A DNA stretch of 64,000 nt from contig NZ_FOAI01000001.1 of assembly GCF_900109705.1 (NCBI RefSeq), forward strand, positions 434,001 to 498,000, given 5' to 3'. A program made the translations under genes and the position numbers. The stretch is from Roseivivax marinus (GTDB lineage Bacteria; Pseudomonadota; Alphaproteobacteria; Rhodobacterales; Rhodobacteraceae). The notes below the pieces were generated by a model. That model was not told the origin of the DNA. It made no database searches and saw nothing but the letters and a program-made list of their open reading frames with translations. This document shows, piece by piece, positions 15,802 through 26,329 of this stretch (position 1 is its first letter; the number at the start of each line of letters is the position of its first letter).

Positions 15802-18141
15802 ATGCTCAAGACCCTCTCCGATGCGCTGTCCGAGCGCGGCTACGACACGTTGACGCCCGTGCAGGAGGCGGTCACCGACCCCGCCCTGCAAGAGGCCGAC
15901 CTGCTGGTGTCGGCGCAGACCGGGTCGGGCAAGACGGTGGGCTTCGGCCTGGCCATCGGACCGACGCTGATGGACGCGGACGAGACTCTCGGCCCGGCGG
16001 GCACGCCGCTGGCGCTGATCGTGGCCCCGACGCGCGAGCTGGCCTTCCAGGTCACGCGAGAACTGGAGTGGCTCTATGCCAAGGCGGGCGCGCGGGTGAC
16101 CTCGTGCGTGGGCGGCATGGACATGCGCGACGAGCGCCGCGCGCTCGAGCGGGGGGCGCATATCGTCGTCGGCACGCCCGGCCGTCTGCGCGACCATATC
16201 GAGCGGGGCTCCCTCGACCTGTCGGAATTGCGCGCTGTGGTGCTGGACGAGGCCGACGAGATGCTCGACCTCGGCTTCCGCGAGGACCTGGAGTTCATGC
16301 TGGGCGAAGCGCCGGAGACGCGCCGCACGCTGCTGTTCTCGGCCACGGTGCCGCCGAGCATCGCGGCGCTGGCCAAGGACTACCAGCGCGACGCCGTGCG
16401 GGTGACCACGCTTGCCGAGAAGGGCCAGCACGCGGATATCGCGTACCACGCCCTGCGCGTCGCCCCGCAGGACGCCGAAACCGCCATCGTGAACCTGCTG
16501 CGCTTCCACGAGGCGCAGAACGCCATCGTCTTCGCGAACACCCGCGCCACGGTGAACCGCCTCGCGGCGCGCTTCGCCAACCGCGGCTTCGCCGTCGTCA
16601 CGCTTTCCGGCGAACTGAGCCAGACCGAACGCACACACGCGCTGCAGGCGATGCGCGACGGGCGCGCGCGGGTCTGCGTGGCCACCGACGTGGCGGCGCG
16701 CGGTATCGACCTGCCGAACCTCGAACTGGTGATCCACGCCGAGCTGCCGTCGAACTCCGAGGGTCTTCTGCACCGCTCGGGCCGCACCGGCCGGGCCGGG
16801 CGCAAGGGTATCTCGGCGCTGGTCGTGCCGCCCAAGGTGCGCAAGCGCGCCGAGCGACTGCTGCAAAGCGCGCGCATCACCGCCGAGTGGATGACGGCCC
16901 CCAGCGCCGAGGAAATCCTGCGGCGCGACGAGGAGCGGCTGCTGGCCGATCCCGCGTGGTCCGAGGAGGTCGGCGAATCCGACGCGGCCTTCGCCGCGCG
17001 CCTTCTGGCCGAACGCACGCCCGAGCAGATCGCCGCGGCGTACCTGCGGCTTTACCGCCAGAAGCATTCGGCCCCTGAAGAGCTGTCAGATCCCGACACC
17101 CGCGCCCCCGAGAAGGAGCGCGCGCCGTTCGGCCCCAGCGCCTGGATCGCTCTGTCGGTCGGGCGCGGCGACCGCGCCGAGCCGCGCTGGCTGCTTCCGC
17201 TGCTGTGTCGCGCGGGCGGTCTCGACAAGGCGGCCATCGGCGCGATCCGCGTGCAGGAGAGCGAAACCTTCGTGGAACTGTCCGAGCCGGTGGTGGCGGG
17301 CTTCCTGTCTTCGCTCGGCGAGGGCGGTGTTCTGGAAGAGGGCGTGAGCGTCCGCGCGGTCGAGGGCACGCCGGAATTTGCGTCCTCCGGGCCGCGTCCG
17401 GGCGGGCCGGACCGGCGGCCGCGCAAGGACGCGCCGGGCGGAAAACGTGACGATCGCAAGGCGCCGCGAAGCGAGGCCAAGCCGCGCTCGAAGCCGGTCG
17501 ACGCCGATGCGCCGGGCTCCGAGCTGGCGGGGCGTGCGCCCAAGCCGGACGAACGCCCGCAGCGCACCGAGCGTCGCGATACCGAGGCGCGCGGGCCGCG
17601 TCCCGACCGCGATGCGCGCCCGCGCGGCGACGACCGCGCCGAGCGTTCCGGTCCGGCGGGCGGCAAGCGGGTCGACCGCGACCGCGATGCCCGTCCCCCG
17701 CGCAAGGATCGTCCGGAAGGTGGCCCGGGCGCCAAGCGGCGCGACTGGTCCGACAAGCCGCGTCGGGACGACCGCGCCGACGCGCCGAAGCCGGGTCCGA
17801 AAGGCGGCAGGCGCGACTTCGCCGACCGCAAGGCGGGACCGAAGCCCGGCGGCAAGGGCAAGTTCGGCAAACCGGATTTCGGTGACGCCCCGCGCGGCGG
17901 CAAGGGCGGACCGGCCCGCAAGGGCCCCGAGACAGGCGGCGATGAGCGTCCGCGCTGGGCCAAGCCCGGCACCGGCCCGCGCGGTGGCGCCGGGGGAGCG
18001 AAAGGCCAGGGCAAACGTCGCGATGCGTCGGACACCTCGAAGCGGTTCACCCCGCCGAAGCGTGCGCAGGGCGCAGGCCCGGCGCGGAGCCCCGGCGCCC
18101 GCGACGGCTCGCAACCGCCCCGCCGCGGCAAGAAGACCTGA
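15802..18141 (+). CDS. DEAD-box ATP-dependent RNA helicase with DbpA-type RNA-binding domain and long disordered basic tail
   Basis: 779 residues. Helicase core at about 1-370: AQTGSGKT, PTREL, DEAD, SAT and HRSGRTGRAGR are all present, so it should be an active RNA helicase (DeaD/CsdA/DbpA group, acting in ribosome assembly or RNA decay at low temperature). A DbpA-like RRM follows at about 445-510 (WIALSVGRGDRAEPRWLLPLL). From about 530 to the end the chain is a low-complexity tail rich in Arg, Lys, Gly, Pro and Asp, probably disordered and RNA-binding. ATG 15802 gives MLKTLSDALSERGYDTLTPVQ, a standard Q-motif start; the frame extends 141 nt upstream but without similarity. Confidence 0.9.
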   Translation: MLKTLSDALSERGYDTLTPVQEAVTDPALQEADLLVSAQTGSGKTVGFGLAIGPTLMDADETLGPAGTPLALIVAPTRELAFQVTRELEWLYAKAGARVTSCVGGMDMRDERRALERGAHIVVGTPGRLRDHIERGSLDLSELRAVVLDEADEMLDLGFREDLEFMLGEAPETRRTLLFSATVPPSIAALAKDYQRDAVRVTTLAEKGQHADIAYHALRVAPQDAETAIVNLLRFHEAQNAIVFANTRATVNRLAARFANRGFAVVTLSGELSQTERTHALQAMRDGRARVCVATDVAARGIDLPNLELVIHAELPSNSEGLLHRSGRTGRAGRKGISALVVPPKVRKRAERLLQSARITAEWMTAPSAEEILRRDEERLLADPAWSEEVGESDAAFAARLLAERTPEQIAAAYLRLYRQKHSAPEELSDPDTRAPEKERAPFGPSAWIALSVGRGDRAEPRWLLPLLCRAGGLDKAAIGAIRVQESETFVELSEPVVAGFLSSLGEGGVLEEGVSVRAVEGTPEFASSGPRPGGPDRRPRKDAPGGKRDDRKAPRSEAKPRSKPVDADAPGSELAGRAPKPDERPQRTERRDTEARGPRPDRDARPRGDDRAERSGPAGGKRVDRDRDARPPRKDRPEGGPGAKRRDWSDKPRRDDRADAPKPGPKGGRRDFADRKAGPKPGGKGKFGKPDFGDAPRGGKGGPARKGPETGGDERPRWAKPGTGPRGGAGGAKGQGKRRDASDTSKRFTPPKRAQGAGPARSPGARDGSQPPRRGKKT

Positions 18142-18186
18142 GGCGGCGCGCCGGACTGGCGTCCGCCCGCATCCCGCAGACACGAA

Positions 18187-18220
18187 AACGGCCCGGCGAT
18201 CCCCCGCCGGGCCGTTTCTC
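18187..18220. terminator. Bidirectional terminator between the helicase gene and mcd
   Basis: 12-bp perfect stem AACGGCCCGGCG / CGCCGGGCCGTT with a 6-nt loop. It is flanked by AAAA on the left and TTTCT on the right, so it can stop transcription from both convergent genes. Confidence 0.88.
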
Positions 18221-18246
18221 GTCGTAAGGTCGGTGCCGCCGCCGCC

Positions 18247-19935
18247 TCAGGCCAGCAGGCGCCGCGCGATGACCTGCGCCTGGATCTCGCCCGCGCCCTC
18301 GAAGATGTTGAGGATGCGCGCGTCGCACAGCACGCGGCTGATCGCGTATTCCAGCGCGAAGCCGTTGCCGCCGTGGATCTGCAACGCGTTGTCCGCCGCC
18401 GCCCACGCCACCCGGGCGCCGAGCAGCTTGGCCATGCCGGCTTCGAGGTCGCAGCGGTGGCCGTTGTCCTTCTCGAGCGCCGAGAAGTAGGTGAGCTGCC
18501 GCGCCACCATGATCTCGACCGCCATCATCGCGAGTTTGGAGGCCACGCGCGGGAAGGCGATCAGCGGCTTGCCGAACTGCTTGCGATCCTGCGCGTAACG
18601 CATCCCGAGGTCGAGCGCGGACTGCGCCACGCCCACGGCGCGCGCGGCGGTCTGGATGCGGGCGCTCTCGAAGGTCTCCATGAGCTGCTTGAAGCCCTTG
18701 CCCTCTTCGCCGCCCAGCAGGTTCTCGCCCTTCACCTTGAAGTCGTCGAAGCCCAGCTCGTATTCCTTCATGCCGCGGTAGCCGAGCACCTCGATCTCGC
18801 CGCCGGTCATGCCCTCGGTGGGGAAGGGGGCCTCGTCCGTGCCGGGCTCCTTCTCGGCGAGGAACATCGACAGGCCCTTGTAGTCGGTCGTGTCCGGATC
18901 GGTCCGGGCCAGCAGCGTCATCACGTGGGTGCGCGCGGCGTGGGTGATCCAGGTCTTGTTGCCGGTCACGCGCCAGTCGCCGTTCTCGTCCTTCTTCGCG
19001 CGGGTGCGCAACGACCCGAGATCCGAGCCGGTATTGGGCTCGGTGAAGACGGCAGTGGGCAGCGTCTCGCCGCTGGCAAGGCGTGGCAGCCACTTTTCCT
19101 TCTGGGCGTCGGTGCCGCCCGCGATGATCAACTCGGCCGCGATCTCGGACCGGGTGCCGAGGGAACCCACGCCGATATAGCCGCGCGACAGTTCCTCGGA
19201 AACGACGCACATGGACGCCTTCGACAGGCCGAGCCCGCCGTATTCCTCGGGGATGGTCAGGCCGAAGACGCCCATCTCGGACAGTTCCTCGATCACCTCC
19301 ATCGGGATCAGCTCGTCCTTGAGGTGCCAGTCATGCGCGTGCGGCTCGACCCGGTCGACGGTGTAGCGGCGGAACTGCTCGCGGATCATCTCGAGCTCTT
19401 CGTCGAGGCCGCTGCGGCCGACCGTGATCTCGGCGGCACGCTCCTGCATCAGCTCGACCAGCCGCAGCCGGGCGGCTTGGGTGTTGCCGGACCGGGCAAG
19501 CCGCGTGGTCGCGTCGGTCCAGAAGGTCGCGCATTCCGCGTCGGTGAGGCCGAGGTCGTGCAGGCGCACGGTTTCGCCCTGGTTCATCGAGATGCCACCG
19601 GCGATCTGCGCGACGTACTCGCCGAAGGCGATCTGGTGGATCAGGGCCTCGACCTCGGAAAGCGCGCCTTCGGCGTCCAGCTTCTCGGCCCAGGACTGCA
19701 TCTGGCGCAGGGCCTCGACATAGGTGGCCAGCCAGGCGAGGCCGTGGACCGCGTCCTGATGTGCCTCGACCGCGGCGCCCGAGACACGGCCATCCGACAC
19801 GACCACGTCGCGCAGATGCGCCTTGGCAGCGTCGAGGAGGGCTTCGGCGGGCGGGATCGCCGCGCGGCCGGTCGCCAGAAGATCGGCGAGCCGCACGTCG
19901 CCCGAGAGGGTGGGGTCCTGTCCGTCATGGGCCAT
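18247..19935 (-). CDS. mcd: (2S)-Methylsuccinyl-CoA dehydrogenase
   Basis: FAD-dependent acyl-CoA dehydrogenase, 562 residues, longer than ordinary members (about 390) because of an N-terminal extension of about 160 residues. That extension marks Mcd of the ethylmalonyl-CoA pathway, which oxidises methylsuccinyl-CoA to mesaconyl-CoA during acetyl-CoA assimilation. The catalytic domain shows TEPNTGSDLGSLRT, YGGLGLSKASMCVVSEELSR and the C-terminal IHGGNGFALEYAISR. ATG at 19933-19935 has AAGGA 9 nt upstream. None of the other pathway genes (ccr, ecm, mch) is in the window. Confidence 0.88.
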   Translation of the reverse strand: MAHDGQDPTLSGDVRLADLLATGRAAIPPAEALLDAAKAHLRDVVVSDGRVSGAAVEAHQDAVHGLAWLATYVEALRQMQSWAEKLDAEGALSEVEALIHQIAFGEYVAQIAGGISMNQGETVRLHDLGLTDAECATFWTDATTRLARSGNTQAARLRLVELMQERAAEITVGRSGLDEELEMIREQFRRYTVDRVEPHAHDWHLKDELIPMEVIEELSEMGVFGLTIPEEYGGLGLSKASMCVVSEELSRGYIGVGSLGTRSEIAAELIIAGGTDAQKEKWLPRLASGETLPTAVFTEPNTGSDLGSLRTRAKKDENGDWRVTGNKTWITHAARTHVMTLLARTDPDTTDYKGLSMFLAEKEPGTDEAPFPTEGMTGGEIEVLGYRGMKEYELGFDDFKVKGENLLGGEEGKGFKQLMETFESARIQTAARAVGVAQSALDLGMRYAQDRKQFGKPLIAFPRVASKLAMMAVEIMVARQLTYFSALEKDNGHRCDLEAGMAKLLGARVAWAAADNALQIHGGNGFALEYAISRVLCDARILNIFEGAGEIQAQVIARRLLA

Positions 19936-20084
19936 GATGCGCGTCCTTCCATCGGGGTTCCGGGTGGAGATAGATTGTTCGCAGGTGCAGCGCAACAAAA
20001 ATACCCGGACCTGCGTCACCGTGTTCTAATGTTACGTCACCGATTTTTGCGGCGGGTGCGAAGCTGGGTTGGTAAGACCCCGCC

Positions 20085-20852
20085 ATGGATACGCTTTTCA
20101 CCCTCGTCGCACCGGACGCCCTGGCGCTCTGTCTCGCCATAGCCCTGCTGTCGGGGATCGTGAAGGGCATGGTGGGCTTCGCCATGCCGATGATCATGAT
20201 CTCGGGCATGAGCTCGGTGCTGACGCCGGACCTCGCGCTGGCGGGGCTGATCCTGCCGACGCTCGTGTCGAACGGAATGCAGGCGCTGCGACAGGGGCCG
20301 CGGGCGGCGTGGCACTCGGTGGTGCACTTCCGGGTCTTCCTGATCGTCGGTGCGGTGATGCTGCTGCTGTCGGCGCAGCTGGTGGCGGTGATGCCGACCC
20401 GGGTGCTCTTCGCGCTCATCGGCGGGCCGATCGTCCTGTTCGCCGCGGCGCAGCTTCTGGGCTGGAACGGCCGCCTGCCGGGGCACGGCCGGGTGGCCGA
20501 GGTGGTGATCGCGGCCTTCGCGGGCTTCATCGGCGGGTTCTCCGGCGTCTGGGGGCCTCCGACCGTGGCCTACCTGACGATGCTGGGCACCGAGAAGGCC
20601 GAGCAGATGCGCGTGCAGGGGGTCATCTATGGCCTCGGGGCGGTGATGCTGACGGCGGCGCACGTCGGATCGGGGGTCCTGAACGGCACGACGGTGTGGC
20701 TGTCGCTGGCGCTCTTGCCCGCGGCGGTGATCGGCATGTGGCTGGGCGGCCGGGCGCAGGACCGCATCGACCAGCGCGCGTTCCGCCGCGCCACCCTCGC
20801 CGTGCTGCTGATCGCCGGTCTGAACCTTTTGCGCCGCGCCTTCCTCGCCTGA
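20085..20852 (+). CDS. TauE/SafE-family membrane transporter (sulfite/organosulfonate exporter family)
   Basis: 255 residues, about eight hydrophobic segments, with the family pattern of a Gly-rich first helix (LLSGIVKGMVGFAMPM) repeated in the second half (FAGFIGGFSGVWGPPTV). Members export sulfite, sulfoacetate or similar anions, but the substrate cannot be read from sequence. It is monocistronic, divergent from mcd with about 150 nt between, so shared promoter space is possible. Confidence 0.85.
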   Translation: MDTLFTLVAPDALALCLAIALLSGIVKGMVGFAMPMIMISGMSSVLTPDLALAGLILPTLVSNGMQALRQGPRAAWHSVVHFRVFLIVGAVMLLLSAQLVAVMPTRVLFALIGGPIVLFAAAQLLGWNGRLPGHGRVAEVVIAAFAGFIGGFSGVWGPPTVAYLTMLGTEKAEQMRVQGVIYGLGAVMLTAAHVGSGVLNGTTVWLSLALLPAAVIGMWLGGRAQDRIDQRAFRRATLAVLLIAGLNLLRRAFLA

Positions 20853-20876
20853 GACCTTCGCCCGGGCCCGCGTGGC

Positions 20877-21419
20877 TCAGGACATCGGCACCGATCCGCA
20901 TGCGCCGGCGATCTCGGGTGCCTGTGCGGGCGGCACGACCTCGAACCGGGCCGAGTAGATCTCGTCCCCGTTCTGCTCGGCGGTGAAGGTCCACGTTCCG
21001 GTGACGCGCTCTTCCTCGGTGTCGAAGGTATAGGCGTTGATCGATTCGGAGGCGCCGCCGATCATGGTGACGTAGCTCTGCCGCGTGGCGCCCGACTCGC
21101 GGAAGGGCGGGTGGGTCAGGGTGATTGTCACACCGTCGAGGATCAGCCCCCGCACCGCCTGCGTCTTGATCCCGAAGCTGATGCCGTCGACCGCCGGAAC
21201 CACGTGGGTGCGCCACTGGAACTCGGGCACGACCGAGAAGAGCTCGATCCGTCCGGCGACGGTGCCGGGCGCCTCGAGCTCGCCTTCCGAGGGGACTTCG
21301 CAGAACACGCCCTGAACGGCGCGGAAACGCTCTTCGTCGAAACGCAGGGGCGCGGTGTCCTCCTGCGCCACGGCGGGCAGGGCAGCGATCAGGGCGAGGG
21401 GGATGAGGGCGCGGATCAT
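20877..21419 (-). CDS. Secreted/periplasmic protein, probable DUF3859 family
   Basis: 180 residues with a Sec signal peptide (MIRALIPLALIAALPAVAQ). The middle PEFQWRTHVVPAVDGISFG and the closing TGTWTFTAEQNGDEIYSARFEVV resemble DUF3859, a small beta-sandwich-like family of unknown function common in this group. Two cysteines (near residues 40 and 174) could pair in the periplasm. It stands alone, convergent to the TauE gene. Family assignment is from memory of the pattern and moderately sure; no function is proposed. Confidence 0.7.
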   Translation of the reverse strand: MIRALIPLALIAALPAVAQEDTAPLRFDEERFRAVQGVFCEVPSEGELEAPGTVAGRIELFSVVPEFQWRTHVVPAVDGISFGIKTQAVRGLILDGVTITLTHPPFRESGATRQSYVTMIGGASESINAYTFDTEEERVTGTWTFTAEQNGDEIYSARFEVVPPAQAPEIAGACGSVPMS

Positions 21420-21500
21420 GGCGCCAGAGGGCGCCGAGAGGGGACCATTGTCAACCGCGCCGGGGGGCGGTGTGGGCGACCCGCCGCCGGTCCGGCGATG

Positions 21501-21530
21501 AAAAAGGCGCGCCCCGCCGGACGCGCCTTT
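21501..21530 (-). terminator. Rho-independent terminator of pckA
   Basis: Stem AAAGGCGCG / CGCGCCTTT with a 10-nt loop. On the minus strand it is followed by further Ts, directly downstream of the pckA stop at 21553. Confidence 0.85.
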
Positions 21531-21552
21531 GGCATGCGTTCGGGCACAGGCC

Positions 21553-23151
<1,599 letters not shown>

Positions 23152-23253
23152 GGTTCTTCTCCTCGTGTCGCGCCGATGCACGAACTCTGCGCTATACCGC
23201 GCCGGTATGCCGGCGTGTGCCGGCTCTAGCATGACGATTTCGGCGGTGAACAG

Positions 23254-23350
23254 GCCGGTTCAAGCCGGTTAGCGCAACCAAGCCCGGTTTAGCGCAATCA
23301 TCTTTCGCGCAGGGGGTGAGAGGATGGCGACCGGATGGCGCTTAACCGCT
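23254..23350. promoter_or_regulatory. Repeated GGTT(t)AGCGCAA elements between pckA and chvI, candidate operator
   Basis: GGTTAGCGCAACC (23267-23279) and GGTTTAGCGCAATC (23286-23299) are near-copies 19 nt apart, about two helical turns. A third related element in the opposite sense, GGCGCTTAACC, lies at 23338-23348. A GCCGGTT motif also precedes them at 23254 and 23264. From memory, the LacI-type regulator CceR of Rhodobacter recognises a TGTTAGCGCTAACA-like palindrome and controls gluconeogenic genes. The shared TTAGCGC core makes it a candidate, but the match is partial. Confidence 0.4.
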
Positions 23351-23477
23351 TAGTCACGGCAATGGGGTTGCATTATGGCCGCGGCGTGACGGTGATTCGC
23401 ACATGGCAATTGCCGGACGGGGCGAAGGGTCTCATACTGGGAAAAAACATGTCATGAGCAGTACGAGGAAAGCCCCA

Positions 23478-24179
23478 ATGTCCAAAATCGCCCTTGTGGA
23501 CGATGACAGGAACATTCTGACGTCGGTGTCGCTCACGCTCGAGGCGGAAGGCTTCGAGGTGGAGACCTATAATGACGGTCAGTCCGCGCTCGATGCCTTC
23601 AACAAGAAGATGCCGGACATGGCCGTCTTCGACATCAAGATGCCCCGGATGGACGGCATGGATCTGCTGCAGCGCGTGCGCCAGAAATCCAAGATGCCGG
23701 TGATCTTCCTGACCTCGAAAGACGACGAGATCGACGAGGTGCTCGGCCTGCGCATGGGCGCGGACGACTACGTCAAGAAGCCGTTCAGCCAACGCCTTCT
23801 GGTGGAACGTATCCGCGCGCTCCTGCGCCGTCAGGAAGCCGTGGCCACCGGCGCCGTGGGCGAGACCGAAGAGACCAAGCTGATGGTCCGCGGGTCGCTC
23901 ACTATGGATCCGCTGCGCCACTCGGTGACATGGAAGGGGCAGGACGTGTCGCTTACCGTGACCGAGTTCCTGCTGCTTCAGGCGCTCGCCCAGCGGCCGG
24001 GCTTCGTGAAGTCCCGCGATCAGCTCATGGACGTGGCCTACGACGATCAGGTCTACGTCGACGACCGCACCATCGACAGCCATATCAAGCGTCTCCGCAA
24101 GAAGATGCGTTCGGTCGATACCGAGTTCTCGGCGATCGAGACGCTCTACGGGATCGGCTACCGCTACAACGAAGAGTGA
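23478..24179 (+). CDS. chvI: OmpR-family response regulator ChvI
   Basis: 233 residues. Receiver domain with the phosphoacceptor Asp52 (in [12 protein letters not shown]) and acidic pair VDDD at the N-terminus; C-terminal winged helix ends [14 protein letters not shown]...[11 protein letters not shown] 23478 ([10 protein letters not shown]) follows AGGAAAG and matches the family start; in-frame codons upstream add only unconserved residues. It heads the chvI-chvG-hprK-rapZ-EIIA-HPr block typical of Alphaproteobacteria, where ChvI/ChvG govern envelope, acid and carbon responses. Confidence 0.93.
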   Translation: MSKIALVDDDRNILTSVSLTLEAEGFEVETYNDGQSALDAFNKKMPDMAVFDIKMPRMDGMDLLQRVRQKSKMPVIFLTSKDDEIDEVLGLRMGADDYVKKPFSQRLLVERIRALLRRQEAVATGAVGETEETKLMVRGSLTMDPLRHSVTWKGQDVSLTVTEFLLLQALAQRPGFVKSRDQLMDVAYDDQVYVDDRTIDSHIKRLRKKMRSVDTEFSAIETLYGIGYRYNEE

Positions 24180-24181
24180 GC

Positions 24182-25900
24182 ATGGCCCTGGCCGAGCGGA
24201 TCGACTCGCCGGACGACACGCGCGACGAGCGCCGCGACGACGACGTGGTGCTCGGCGACGACTGGGTCGCCCCCGACAGCACCGTGGAGCGGGAGCTGCG
24301 GGAAAGCCGTGCCCGCCGCGGTTTCTTCTCGCTGAACCGCTCGCCGCTCACGCGCAAGATCATCACGTTCAACCTCATCGCGCTGAACGTGATGGTGGCC
24401 GGGATCCTGTTCCTCAACGCGTCGCGTGACACGCTCGCGATCCAGCGCGCCAATGCCGCTCAGGCCGAGGCCGAGCTGATCTCGGACGTGTTCGAGGCGC
24501 AGGTGCCGAGCGCGGCCCCCGTGAACCTCGCCACCGGCGACGGCATCGACGTGCGCGATACCCTGGACGGGCTCGAACTGCGCGACGGCACGCGCCTGCT
24601 GGTTTTCGACGCGCGCACGGTTCTCGTGGGCGAGGCCATCGGCGCGCTGCCCGCGGCAACTGACGCTCAGGCGGAGCAACCCACGGTCATTTCGGACTTC
24701 CTCGCGGCATTGTGGCAGGTGACCTCGGGGCTCTTCACGATCCTCTCGGGCGACGAGCCGATCACGCTGGAGGATCGCCTGCGCCGGTTGATCGAAGCCG
24801 ATCCTCCGCGTGATACCCAGGTGCTCCAGTCCACCGCCGACAGCGGCGAAACCGAGTTCACCGCGCTCACGCCGATCGAGCAGGGCGAGCGCATCATCGG
24901 CTATATCGGCGTGGTCACGCCCGCCGCCGAGATCGACGCCGCCGTGCGGATGGAGCGCGAGCGTGTGCTGCAGATGTTCATGATCGCCACGTTGGTGTCG
25001 ATCGGGCTGAGTCTGGTGCTGGCCTCGACCATCGCGCACCCGATCTCGGATCTGGCCGAGGCCGCCGAGATCGGGCGCGAGCGCAACCGCGCGAAGGGCG
25101 CGTCCGGCCGCATCCGCATCCCCGACCTGACCGCGCGCCCCGACGAGATCGGGCGCCTGTCCGGCGCGCTGCGCGGCATGGTCGGCGCGCTTTACGACCG
25201 TATCGACGGCAACGAGCAGTTCGCCGCCGACGTCGCGCACGAAATCAAGAACCCGCTCGCCTCGCTGCGCTCGGCCGTGGGCTCGTTGCGCATGGTCAAG
25301 AAGGAGGAGCACCGACAGAAGCTCCTCGACGTGATCGAGCACGACGTCCGCCGGCTCGACCGGCTGGTCTCCGATATCTCGAACGCCTCGCGTCTCGACA
25401 GCGAGTTGGTCAAGGAGGAGGAGCAGGAGTTCAACCTGCTCGAGATGATCGACAACATCGCCCAGTTCCTCGGCCAGGACGCCAAGAAGAAGGGCATCGA
25501 GTTCATCACCGATCTGCCGCCTCGCCCGATCCGCATTCACGGGCTGGAGGCGCGCCTCGCTCAGGTCTTCGTGAACCTCATCACCAACGCCATCTCGTTC
25601 TGCGAGGACGGCGACGCGATCCGGGTCTGGGCGCGGCGCCGCGAGAACCGCGTGCTCGTCGTGGTAGAGGACACCGGCCCCGGCATCCCGGACCAGGCAC
25701 TGACCAAGATCTTCAAGCGCTTCTACTCGCAGCGCCCTGAAACGGACTTCGGCAACAATTCCGGCCTCGGCCTCGCGATCTCCAAGCAGATCGTCGAGGC
25801 GCATGGCGGTGTGATCTGGGCCGAGAACATCCGGCCGACCGAGGCCGACGTGACCTCCGAGCCGCTGGGCGCACGCTTCGTCGTGGGCCTGCCGCTCTGA
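24182..25900 (+). CDS. chvG: Sensor histidine kinase ChvG
   Basis: 572 residues. Two transmembrane helices (about 58-80 and 262-284) enclose a 180-residue periplasmic sensor domain, followed by HAMP, a dimerisation/phosphoacceptor helix with His353 (DVAHEIKNPLASL) and an ATPase domain with N-box NLITNAIS, GPGIPD and GLGLAI. It starts 2 nt after the chvI stop, so the two are cotranslated. It should phosphorylate ChvI; in relatives ExoR represses it, but no exoR is present here. Confidence 0.93.
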   Translation: MALAERIDSPDDTRDERRDDDVVLGDDWVAPDSTVERELRESRARRGFFSLNRSPLTRKIITFNLIALNVMVAGILFLNASRDTLAIQRANAAQAEAELISDVFEAQVPSAAPVNLATGDGIDVRDTLDGLELRDGTRLLVFDARTVLVGEAIGALPAATDAQAEQPTVISDFLAALWQVTSGLFTILSGDEPITLEDRLRRLIEADPPRDTQVLQSTADSGETEFTALTPIEQGERIIGYIGVVTPAAEIDAAVRMERERVLQMFMIATLVSIGLSLVLASTIAHPISDLAEAAEIGRERNRAKGASGRIRIPDLTARPDEIGRLSGALRGMVGALYDRIDGNEQFAADVAHEIKNPLASLRSAVGSLRMVKKEEHRQKLLDVIEHDVRRLDRLVSDISNASRLDSELVKEEEQEFNLLEMIDNIAQFLGQDAKKKGIEFITDLPPRPIRIHGLEARLAQVFVNLITNAISFCEDGDAIRVWARRRENRVLVVVEDTGPGIPDQALTKIFKRFYSQRPETDFGNNSGLGLAISKQIVEAHGGVIWAENIRPTEADVTSEPLGARFVVGLPL

Positions 25901-26322
25901 CCGGCGAGCCGCTCGTCCTCCACGCCACCGCGGTCGCGGTCGACGGGCACGCGGCGCTGATCCAAGGGCCTTCTGGCAGCGGCAAGTCCGTGCTCGCGCT
26001 CGAGATGATGGCGCGCGGTGCGGTCCTCGTCTCGGACGATCGCGTGATTCTGCGCGATCAAGACGGTGAGCTCGTCGCGTCCGCCCCCGACCCGATACAA
26101 GGCATGATCGAGGCGCGGGGGGTCGGCCTTCTCGGTGCCGACACTGTGCCCCACGCGGCGGTGTGTGTCGTGGTGGACCTCACGCGCACGGAAAGCGATC
26201 GCCTGCCGCCCCGTCGCACGGTTTCGCTCTTGTCACGCGAGGTCGCGCTCCTTCACAAGGTCGAGCATCCCCACTTCGCTGCGGCGCTGGTCCAATATCT
26301 GAAGGGCGGGCGAAAGGAGTAG
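25897..26322 (+). CDS. hprK: HPr kinase/phosphorylase, short alphaproteobacterial form
   Basis: Phosphorylates HPr on serine. About 141 residues, the C-terminal catalytic half only, as is normal in this class. Walker A is GPSGSGKS (residues 24-31), and the HprK signature region appears as [11 protein letters not shown]. There is no ATG, GTG or TTG before the P-loop in this frame. The only start giving the expected N-terminus ([17 protein letters not shown]) is CTG at 25897-25899, overlapping the TGA of chvG. Beginning at the first ATG (25990) would delete the P-loop. So either a rare CTG start or a sequence error is present. Confidence 0.85.
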   Translation: MTGEPLVLHATAVAVDGHAALIQGPSGSGKSVLALEMMARGAVLVSDDRVILRDQDGELVASAPDPIQGMIEARGVGLLGADTVPHAAVCVVVDLTRTESDRLPPRRTVSLLSREVALLHKVEHPHFAAALVQYLKGGRKE

Positions 26323-26329
26323 GCGCAAC

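Noticed and set aside
15778..18183. Long minus-strand open frames across the DEAD-box helicase gene
   Set aside because: The same codon-bias shadow; the plus strand has all helicase motifs in order.
25990..26322. hprK starting at ATG 25990
   Set aside because: It would remove the P-loop and the first conserved strand; the upstream CTG start restores both.
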